From assembly GCA_002327405.1 (NCBI GenBank), contig DCVO01000111.1, positions 10,418 to 22,266 on the forward strand: a DNA stretch of 11,849 nt, given 5' to 3'. This DNA comes from Thiobacillus sp. UBA2186. Its GTDB lineage: Bacteria; Pseudomonadota; Gammaproteobacteria; Burkholderiales; Thiobacillaceae. Position 1 is the stretch's first letter. Every line of letters starts with the position of its first letter. Both the position numbers and the translations under genes were made by a program. The notes under the pieces are model-generated. The model saw only the letters and a program-made list of their open reading frames with translations, was not told the origin of the DNA and searched no databases. Of the stretch, positions 6,616 to 11,849 are shown piece after piece.

Positions 6616-7419
6616 TCAGGCTCCTATCACGTTCTTGAACAAAATATAGCTTGCGACGACCACCAGAAACCAGGCAAATGCCTTCTTCAGCGCATCATGC
6701 GAGATGTGTGCGGAAAAATGCGCGCCGGCGAAGCTGCCGATCACCGTTACAACCGTGAAGCCACCCATCAATGCCCAGTCGACCGGCACGCCGCCCATGT
6801 AGCCGGCGAATCCGGCATAGGATTTGGCGGCGACGATGGCGAGCGAGGTGCCCACCGCCGTCTTCATGGGAATGCCTGAAAGCAGCACCAGGGCGGGCAC
6901 GATGAGGAAGCCGCCGCCGACGCCGACCAGCCCGGTCAGCACGCCTACGCCGATGCCATGCAGGGCGATATGGCCCATGCAAGGCGAGAAGAAGTCTTGA
7001 CAGCCGCCGATCGCGGCAACGTTGCCATCAGGTTTTACCGCGCCAGTTGCAGCCGGCGCAATCAGTTTGGCCGGTTTCAGCATGCGCCAGGCCGCGGCAT
7101 ACATCACCAGCGCGAACAGGCCGAGCTGGATGACCACCGGCGTCAGCAGGCCCAGGCGCGCGCCGGCGAAGGTCCCGGCCACGCCGAACAGGCCGAATAC
7201 CAGGGCCACTTTGGCATCGACCAGGCCGCGCCGCCAGTTGTCGAGGGCCGATACCGTGGCCGTGATTGCCACCACGCCCAGGCTCATGGCGATGGCCGAT
7301 TTCGGTTCCACGTGCAAGAGATAGAGCAGGGCGGGCAGGGCGATGATGGAGCCGCCCGAGCCGAACAGCCCGAGCACGAGGCCGGTAGCCAGGCCGGCGA
7401 GTATGGCGGATATGCCCAT
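6616..7419 (-). CDS. TauE/SafE family sulfite/sulfur-anion exporter
   Basis: A 267-residue integral membrane protein with the internal duplication of the TauE/SafE family. The first half carries GLVLGLFGSGGSIIALPALL (near residues 13-32) and the second half the matching GVLTGLVGVGGGFLIVPALV (near residues 159-178), each followed by an A-hydrophobic pair (SAIAMSLGVVAI and TAVGTSLAIVAA). About eight membrane segments are expected. Members move sulfite, sulfoacetate, thiosulfate or related anions, and the substrate cannot be read from sequence. The ATG has AAGGAG 6-7 nt upstream. It is the first gene of the leftward operon, divergent from the ArsR-rhodanese regulator across an 87-bp region holding a perfect palindrome, so it is a probable regulon member. 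TauE proteins often sit beside ArsR-type, rhodanese or persulfide dioxygenase genes. Confidence 0.92.
   Translation of the reverse strand: MGISAILAGLATGLVLGLFGSGGSIIALPALLYLLHVEPKSAIAMSLGVVAITATVSALDNWRRGLVDAKVALVFGLFGVAGTFAGARLGLLTPVVIQLGLFALVMYAAAWRMLKPAKLIAPAATGAVKPDGNVAAIGGCQDFFSPCMGHIALHGIGVGVLTGLVGVGGGFLIVPALVLLSGIPMKTAVGTSLAIVAAKSYAGFAGYMGGVPVDWALMGGFTVVTVIGSFAGAHFSAHISHDALKKAFAWFLVVVASYILFKNVIGA
6621..6625 (-). promoter_or_regulatory. Ribosome-binding site that fixes the GTG start of the 106-residue protein
   Basis: AGGAG on the minus strand, inside the last codons of the TauE gene, lies 6 nt before GTG 6614. No ATG in this frame competes, so the site decides the start. Confidence 0.7.
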
Positions 7420-7440
7420 TTCGTTCTCCTTGAAAAATGC

Positions 7441-7469
7441 TTGACGCAGCCCAGGAAGTTTTGTCTAAT
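7441..7469 (+). promoter_or_regulatory. Predicted sigma70-type promoter for the ArsR-rhodanese operon
   Basis: TTGACG (7441-7446) and TCTAAT (7464-7469) each match 5 of 6 consensus positions and are separated by 17 bp. The predicted transcription start near 7476 falls inside the palindrome, so a bound repressor would block it. No equally good promoter could be picked for the leftward TauE operon; a weak -10 may overlap the same palindrome. Confidence 0.6.
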
Positions 7470-7491
7470 AATCTAACGATCGTTAGATTAT
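7468..7491. promoter_or_regulatory. Perfect 24-bp palindromic operator between divergent operons
   Basis: The half-site ATAATCTAACGA is followed immediately by its exact reverse complement, centred between 7479 and 7480. It overlaps the -10 box of the rightward promoter and lies 49 bp upstream of the TauE start and 16 bp upstream of the regulator start. AT-rich dyads of this size are typical for ArsR-family dimers such as BigR, SqrR and YgaV. Binding by the adjacent ArsR-rhodanese protein is inferred from position. Confidence 0.85.
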
Positions 7492-7506
7492 GATAGTGAG
7501 TATGGG

Positions 7507-8178
7507 ATGAAAAGTTCAGGAAGGCAAGTAAAAGATTTGCTTTATGCCCAGGTCGCCCGCATCGGCAAAGCCGTGTGCAGCCCCAAGCGTCTGGAGCTGA
7601 TCGATCTGCTGTGCCAGGGCGAAAAGCCGGTGGAGCGTCTGGCGGCCGAGGCGCAGATTTCGCTCAAGCTGGCCAGCGCGCATCTCAAGGAATTGCGCCT
7701 GGCCCACCTGGTGGAGGCGCGCAAGGAGGGCAAGAACGTCTTTTACCGGCTGACCGGAAATTCGGTCGCCGATTTCTGGGTGGCTATCCGCTCGCTCGCC
7801 GAGGATCGCCTGCTCGATCTGCAGGCGGCGCTGGACAAGCTCACCGAACATCCCCATGAGCTCAAGCCCTTGAGCGGCAAGGAACTGCTGGGCCTCGCGA
7901 AAAACGGCGAAATCATGGTGCTGGACGTGCGGCCGCCGAGCGAATACGCCGCCGGCCACTTGCCCTATGCGCAGTCCATGCCGCTCGACGAACTGAAAAA
8001 GCGCATTGCCGAGTTGCCGCGTGACAAACCCATCGTCGCCTATTGCCGCGGGCCTTTCTGCCTGATGGCGGTGGAGGCGGCCGAACTGTTGAACAAAAAA
8101 GGTTTCCATGCCGTCCGCTTCGAGGAAGGCGTGGCGGAATGGCGCGCGCATGGGCTGCCGGTCGAAGTCGAACGATGA
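7507..8178 (+). CDS. ArsR-family transcriptional regulator fused to a rhodanese domain
   Basis: A 223-residue, two-domain cytoplasmic protein. Residues about 13-95 form the winged helix-turn-helix: SPKRLELIDLLCQGEKPVERLA, with recognition helix region SLKLASAHLKELRLAHLV and wing ARKEGKNVFYRL. Residues about 122-221 form a rhodanese domain: VLDVRPPSEYAAGHLPYAQSMPL, then the active-site loop AYCRGPFCLMA with Cys180 and a second Cys185, ending EGVAEWRAHGLPVE. The ELCVC metal site of arsenic-sensing ArsR proteins is missing. Cys24 and Cys36 in the DNA-binding domain, or the rhodanese loop, are candidate persulfide sensors. By analogy to SqrR/BigR it probably represses until sulfane sulfur is present (inference). 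It sits next to the palindrome and heads the rightward operon. ATG 7507 was chosen; only a weak GTGAG precedes it. Confidence 0.93.
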   Translation: MKSSGRQVKDLLYAQVARIGKAVCSPKRLELIDLLCQGEKPVERLAAEAQISLKLASAHLKELRLAHLVEARKEGKNVFYRLTGNSVADFWVAIRSLAEDRLLDLQAALDKLTEHPHELKPLSGKELLGLAKNGEIMVLDVRPPSEYAAGHLPYAQSMPLDELKKRIAELPRDKPIVAYCRGPFCLMAVEAAELLNKKGFHAVRFEEGVAEWRAHGLPVEVER

Positions 8179-8211
8179 ATATCAATTATTTTGCGATGAA
8201 GAGAGGGATAA

Positions 8212-9075
8212 ATGGACTTTGAACAATTCGTGCTGGCCAACGAGCCAGCCATCAGGCTCGGTTTTTTCCTGGGCAGCTTTGCGGTGATCGGCCTGTGGGA
8301 AGTGCTTGCGCCCAAACGGACGCTGCTCGTGTCGAAAGCCTATCGCTGGGCCAGCAACATCAGCCTGGTGGTGTTGAATACCGTGATCGTTCGCCTGCTG
8401 TTTCCGCTTGCGGCTGTGGGGCTGGCGGCCTTTGCCGCGGAAAACGGCTGGGGCCTGCTCAACCACTTCCAGGTGCCGTTCTGGATCGCGGTGCCGGTGG
8501 CGGTGATCGCCATGGACTTCGTGATCTGGCTGCAGCATGTCATGGTCCACGCCGTGCCGGCGCTGTGGCGGCTGCACCGCGTGCATCACGCCGACCTCGA
8601 CTACGACGTGACCACGGGCGCGCGCTTCCATCCCATCGAGATCATCCTGTCCATGCTGATCAAGTTCGCCACCATCGTGGTGCTGGGTCCGCCGGTGGTT
8701 GCGGTGGTGATCTTCGAGGTGCTGCTCAACGCCACCGCCATGTTCAACCACGGCAATATCCGCCTGCCGGCTGCGATCGACAGGGCATTGCGCTGGGTCA
8801 TCGTGACGCCGGACATGCACCGCGTGCATCATTCCATCGAGGACGACGAAACCAACTCCAACTTCGGTTTCAACCTGACCTGGTGGGACCGTCTGTTCGG
8901 TACCTATCGCGATCAGCCGCGCGCGGGCCACATCGGCATGACCATCGGCATCCGCGATTTCACAGACCCGCGCGAAGTGGGCCGCCTCGACGGCATGCTG
9001 TGGCTGCCGTTCAGGGGCGAGATCAAGGACTATGCCATCAACCGCCGCAACTATTCCGGCGAGGCGTCGAAATGA
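8212..9075 (+). CDS. Fatty acid hydroxylase/sterol desaturase family membrane protein
   Basis: A 287-residue membrane enzyme with an intact di-iron histidine cluster: HVMVH (His109, His113), HRVHH (His122, 125, 126), RFHP (His140), FNHGN (His180) and HRVHH (His203, 206, 207). Hydrophobic segments lie near residues 12-30, 47-75, 88-110 and 145-175, with the histidines facing the cytoplasm. The C-terminal FNLTWWDRLFGTYRDQP is typical of bacterial family members. The family hydroxylates or desaturates lipid chains using oxygen; the substrate here is unknown. ATG 8212 follows GAGAGGG at about 5 nt. It lies 33 nt after the ArsR-rhodanese gene and overlaps the next gene by ATGA, so it is within the same operon. 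A lipid-modifying response to sulfide or arsenic stress is a possible role (inference). Confidence 0.9.
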   Translation: MDFEQFVLANEPAIRLGFFLGSFAVIGLWEVLAPKRTLLVSKAYRWASNISLVVLNTVIVRLLFPLAAVGLAAFAAENGWGLLNHFQVPFWIAVPVAVIAMDFVIWLQHVMVHAVPALWRLHRVHHADLDYDVTTGARFHPIEIILSMLIKFATIVVLGPPVVAVVIFEVLLNATAMFNHGNIRLPAAIDRALRWVIVTPDMHRVHHSIEDDETNSNFGFNLTWWDRLFGTYRDQPRAGHIGMTIGIRDFTDPREVGRLDGMLWLPFRGEIKDYAINRRNYSGEASK

Positions 9076-10043
9076 ACAAGGCTGCCGTGCGCGCCCTGCT
9101 GGGCATCGTTCTTCTGATCGCGGTCGGCGCAGCCATCGTCTATCGCGACCGTCTCGATCCCGCCGCCCTGCAGGCCTGGGTCGAAGGCGCGGGCGCGGCC
9201 GGGCCCGTGGTGTTCATGGCGCTCTATGCGCTCGCCACCGTGCTGTTCCTGCCCGGCTCGGTGCTGACGCTGGCCGGCGGCGCCCTGTTCGGGCCGGTAT
9301 GGGGCACGCTGTGGAACCTGACCGGCGCCACCATCGGCGCATCGTTGGCCTTCCTCATCGCGCGCTACCTCGGCGCCGACTGGGTGTCGCGCCGCGCCGG
9401 GCCCCGCCTTTCGCGGCTGAATGAGGGCGTGAGCTCGGAAGGCTGGCGCTTCATCGCCTTCGTGCGCCTGGTGCCGGTGTTCCCGTTCAACCTGCTGAAC
9501 TACGCACTGGGCCTCACCCGCATTCCCTTCCTCGCCTATGTCATCGCCAGCTGGATCTTCATGCTGCCTGGCGCCATCGCCTACACCTGGCTGGGCTATG
9601 CCGGGCGCGAGGCGCTGGGCGGCGGCGAGGGCATGGTCCGCAACATCACCATCGCGCTCGCCCTGCTGGCGGCCGTGGCCTTCCTGCCGCGCCTGGTGCG
9701 CAAGCTGCGAGAAAAACCCATGCTGGGGGTGGACACGCTGAAAAAACAACTGGATGCCGGCGGGGACGTGCTGATGCTCGACGTGCGCGCGGCCGCGGAA
9801 TACAACGGCGAAATGGGACACATCGCCGGCGCCCGCAACCTGCCGCTGGAAGAACTGCCGGCGCGGCTCGCGGAACTGGAAGCGCACAAGGCGCGACCGA
9901 TCCGCATCATCTGCCGTACCGACCGCCGCTCGGCCCAGGCCGCGCGCCTGCTGGACGAGGCGGGATTCGCCGACGCCCAGGTCATCCAGGGCGGCATGAC
10001 GGCGTGGCGTGCGAAAGGCTGGCCGGTCGAGGTCGCGAAGTAA
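9072..10043 (+). CDS. TVP38/TMEM64 (VTT) membrane protein fused to a C-terminal rhodanese domain
   Basis: A 323-residue protein. An N-terminal membrane anchor spans residues 5-24. The VTT domain, residues about 45-180, has FLPGSVLTLAGGALFGPVWG and FVRLVPVFPFNLLNYALGLT, the family's re-entrant signature. A last membrane segment at 190-206 leads to a cytoplasmic rhodanese domain, residues about 215-323: VDTLKKQL, MLDVRAAAEYNGEMGHIAGARNLP (two overlapping motifs), active-site loop IICRTDRRSAQAARLL with Cys281, and QGGMTAWRAKGWPVE. All rhodanese essentials are present, so it is likely active in sulfane-sulfur transfer at the membrane. The role of the VTT part (lipid scrambling or transport in DedA relatives) is not settled. 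The start overlaps the hydroxylase stop as ATGA, and the homologous membrane start excludes the longer upstream frame. Confidence 0.92.
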   Translation: MNKAAVRALLGIVLLIAVGAAIVYRDRLDPAALQAWVEGAGAAGPVVFMALYALATVLFLPGSVLTLAGGALFGPVWGTLWNLTGATIGASLAFLIARYLGADWVSRRAGPRLSRLNEGVSSEGWRFIAFVRLVPVFPFNLLNYALGLTRIPFLAYVIASWIFMLPGAIAYTWLGYAGREALGGGEGMVRNITIALALLAAVAFLPRLVRKLREKPMLGVDTLKKQLDAGGDVLMLDVRAAAEYNGEMGHIAGARNLPLEELPARLAELEAHKARPIRIICRTDRRSAQAARLLDEAGFADAQVIQGGMTAWRAKGWPVEVAK

Positions 10044-10055
10044 GGGGAAACGAGC

Positions 10056-11099
10056 ATGCATGAAGTGGTGAAGGATTATTACGGCAACCAGTTGAAGGGC
10101 ACGGCGGACCTGCGCACCTCCGCCTGCTGCGATTCGAGCCAGATGCCCGAATGGCTGAAGCCCTCGCTGGCGCGCATCCATCCCGAAGTGACCGCGCGCT
10201 ACTACGGCTGCGGCCTGGTCTGCCCGACCCTGCTCGACGGCCTCAGGGTGCTCGACCTCGGCTGCGGCTCCGGTCGCGATGTCTACGCGTTGGCGCAACT
10301 GGTGGGCGAGAATGGCCTCGTTGTGGGGGTCGACATGACCGAGGAACAGCTGGCCGTCGCCGAAGCGCACCGCGAACATCATCGCCAGGCATTCGGCTTC
10401 AGCCGCGACAACGTCGAATTCAAGCTCGGCTACATCGAGCGCCTCGACGAGCTGGGCCTGGCGGACGCCAGCTTCGACGTCGTGGCGTCCAACTGCGTGA
10501 TCAATCTTTCGCCGGACAAGGAAGCCGTGCTGCGCCAGGTGCACCGGCTCCTGAAAACCGGTGGCGAACTGTATTTCTCCGACATCTACGCCGACCGCCG
10601 CGTGCCGGCGGAACTGCGCAACGACCCGGTGCTGTATGGCGAATGCCTGGGCGGCGCGCTGTACTGGAACGATTTCCAGACCCTGGCGCGGCGCTGCGGC
10701 TTCGCCGACCCGCGCCTGGTCGAGGACCGCCCCATCGCCATCACCGATCCCGCGCTGGCTGCAAGGGTGGGGAATACGAAGTTCTATTCCGCGACTTGTC
10801 GTTTGTTCAAGCTCGACGGCCTCGAACCCGAATGCGAGGACTACGGCCAGGCCGTGGTCTACCGCGGCGGCATCACCGGCCAGGAGCAGCGCTTCATTTT
10901 GGACAAGCACCATGCCATCGAGGCCGGCCGCGTGTTTCCGGTGTGCGGCAATACCTGGCGCATGCTCGTCGACACGCGCTTCGCGCCCTGGTTCGACTTC
11001 ATCGGCGACTTCTCGCGCCACTACGGCATCTTCGCCGGCTGCGGCGGCGGACTGCCGTTCGACGACGGCGCGGCGGGTTCGGGCTCGTCCTGCTGTTAA
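10056..11099 (+). CDS. arsM: Arsenite S-adenosylmethionine methyltransferase (ArsM family)
   Basis: A 347-residue protein. The N-terminus VKDYYGNQLKGTADLRTSACC with Cys24-Cys25 and RYYGCGLVCP (Cys52, Cys56) is typical of ArsM. The Rossmann methyltransferase core has LDLGCGSGRDVYALA (residues 66-80) and GVDMTEEQL. Two As(III)-ligand cysteines fit SNCVINLSPDK (Cys147) and GECLGGALYW (Cys197), followed by CGF and a C-terminal domain with NTKFYSATCRLFKL and a final GSGSSCC. ArsM methylates arsenite to mono-, di- and trimethylated forms using SAM and thiols. Start ATG 10056 has GGGGA 7 nt upstream and follows the VTT-rhodanese gene by 12 nt, so it is probably cotranscribed. Arsenic methylation under a rhodanese-type regulator is an unusual pairing. 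Another thiol-dependent SAM methyltransferase activity is a less likely alternative. Confidence 0.92.
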   Translation: MHEVVKDYYGNQLKGTADLRTSACCDSSQMPEWLKPSLARIHPEVTARYYGCGLVCPTLLDGLRVLDLGCGSGRDVYALAQLVGENGLVVGVDMTEEQLAVAEAHREHHRQAFGFSRDNVEFKLGYIERLDELGLADASFDVVASNCVINLSPDKEAVLRQVHRLLKTGGELYFSDIYADRRVPAELRNDPVLYGECLGGALYWNDFQTLARRCGFADPRLVEDRPIAITDPALAARVGNTKFYSATCRLFKLDGLEPECEDYGQAVVYRGGITGQEQRFILDKHHAIEAGRVFPVCGNTWRMLVDTRFAPWFDFIGDFSRHYGIFAGCGGGLPFDDGAAGSGSSCC

Positions 11100-11106
11100 G
11101 TTAGCG

Positions 11107-11849
11107 CTAGAACAGCCAGCCTGCCAGTTCCAGCGGCCAGCGCAGCGTGGCGGCCACAACCAGCGCCACGCCAACGGACAGCGCGACCGAATAAAGCGCG
11201 TCGCGACGCCCGAGCAGCTTCAGCATCATGGCGAAAGTGGACACACAGGGCACGTAGAAGGTCAGGAACACCAGGAAGGTGATGATCTGGATCGCATCCA
11301 GCACGCCGGCCAGCTCCTGCGTGCCCAGCGCCTGGAAAATCATCAGCAGCGACAGTTCCTTGCGCAGCACCCCGAACAGGATCGGCACCCCCAGCACTGC
11401 CGGCAGTCCCAGCCACCATGCAGTCATCGGCGTGAGCGCGAGATTGATCCAGGTGTCCGCCCCGTAAAAGCTCAGCAGCGCCAGCACCACGCTGCCCGCC
11501 ACCAGGAGCGGCAGCACGATGGTGAGGATGTCGCGGCTGCGTTCCCAGGTATTGAACAGCAGGGCGTGCAGCGTGGGCACGGCGTAGTCGGGGATTTCCT
11601 GGATCATCCCCGGCGTGGTTTCGGGATAGCGCCGCTTCAAGAGCTTGCCGACCAGGCTGACGACGACGGGCGCCAGCATGAACAGCGCGAACACGCCGAA
11701 ACCGCCGAGATACTTGCCGCCCACCGCGAGGATGATGGCCGAGCGCGCCGAACACGGCAGGAAAGTGATGAGCAGCGAGGCCACGGTGCGGTCGCGGCCC
11801 TGGGTGACGGCGGCCGTGGCGGCGAGCGCCGGCACGTTGCAGCCCAGGC
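11107..11849 (-). CDS. feoB: FeoB-like ferrous iron permease, C-terminal part (runs off the window)
   Basis: The frame is open to the window edge, so only the last 246 residues are visible; the GTG at 11835 is an internal valine codon. LGCNVPALAAT followed by GRDRTVASLL and FLPCSARSAIIL matches the second Gate region of FeoB, where a Cys-containing SCSAR or SCGAR motif is usual. Next come a FeoB_C-like stretch (LKRRYPETTPGM, then EIPDYAVPTLHALLFNTWERSRD), VLGVPILFGVLRKELSLLM, and a membrane segment with YVPCVSTFAMM, which is typical of the second half of the permease. It imports Fe(II), powered by an N-terminal G domain not visible here. The PCSAR variant with small residues resembles archaeal-type FeoBs more than E. 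coli FeoB (from memory). The gene converges on arsM with 7 bp between the stops and no obvious terminator. Confidence 0.88.
   Translation of the reverse strand, partial: LGCNVPALAATAAVTQGRDRTVASLLITFLPCSARSAIILAVGGKYLGGFGVFALFMLAPVVVSLVGKLLKRRYPETTPGMIQEIPDYAVPTLHALLFNTWERSRDILTIVLPLLVAGSVVLALLSFYGADTWINLALTPMTAWWLGLPAVLGVPILFGVLRKELSLLMIFQALGTQELAGVLDAIQIITFLVFLTFYVPCVSTFAMMLKLLGRRDALYSVALSVGVALVVAATLRWPLELAGWLF

Noticed and set aside
7507..8178. Classic arsenic-sensing ArsR because arsM lies downstream
   Set aside because: The ELCVC metal-binding motif is absent and a rhodanese domain is fused, which favours sulfur sensing.
11102..11109. tagcgcta palindrome between arsM and the FeoB-like gene, considered as a bidirectional terminator
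   Set aside because: Only 8 bp, no loop and no T-run in either direction; part of it is the feoB stop codon.
9051..11174. Very long open frame on the minus strand opposite the VTT-rhodanese and arsM genes
   Set aside because: It is antisense to two clearly recognised genes, is rich in His/Gln/Arg/Ala as expected from reversed GC-rich codons, and shows no domain.

Overview
This window looks like a chromosomal piece of a GC-rich sulfur-oxidising proteobacterium, most likely a betaproteobacterium related to Thiobacillus or Sulfuritalea. That taxonomic guess is an inference. It rests on a 5' end resembling the tail of a reverse-type dissimilatory sulfite reductase (rDsr) locus: a CobB/CbiA-type amidotransferase (dsrN-like), an A-type iron-sulfur carrier relative without the canonical cysteines (dsrR-like), and siroheme synthase (cysG). 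No rRNA, tRNA, CRISPR array or phage gene was seen, and no stretch above 300 bases lacks a gene.

Layout. (1) Positions 1-2886, plus strand: dsrN (5'-truncated), dsrR and cysG, which make and amidate the siroheme used by sulfite reductase. A 24-bp imperfect hairpin built from 8-bp repeats lies between dsrR and cysG. (2) Positions 2883-7419, minus strand, transcribed leftward: a TauE/SafE sulfur-anion transporter, a small two-cysteine protein of unknown function, a DsrE-like sulfur-carrier protein, a cystathionine gamma-synthase/lyase-type PLP enzyme, a cysteine desulfurase, and a DUF486 small membrane protein. Spacing is tight (1 nt, 12 nt, 21 nt, a 4-nt ATGA overlap, then 76 nt), so the first five look like one operon. 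(3) Positions 7420-7506: a divergent control region with a perfect 24-bp palindrome overlapping the -10 of a good sigma70-type promoter. (4) Positions 7507-11099, plus strand: an ArsR-type regulator fused to a rhodanese domain, a membrane fatty acid hydroxylase/sterol desaturase, a TVP38/TMEM64 membrane protein fused to a second rhodanese domain, and an arsenite methyltransferase (arsM). (5) Positions 11107-11849, minus strand: the C-terminal part of a FeoB-like ferrous iron permease, converging on arsM.

Working model (inference): the ArsR-rhodanese protein senses persulfide or a related sulfur species and controls both divergent operons from the shared palindrome. The leftward operon would mobilise sulfane sulfur from cysteine/cystathionine, pass it through a DsrE-like carrier and export sulfur anions. 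The rightward operon would combine membrane modification, a membrane-anchored rhodanese and arsenic methylation.

The most striking oddity is in the DsrE-like gene. A 191-bp MITE-like palindromic element flanked by CTAG is inserted exactly in frame, adding 65 codons without any stop, so the gene remains an open reading frame of 204 codons.
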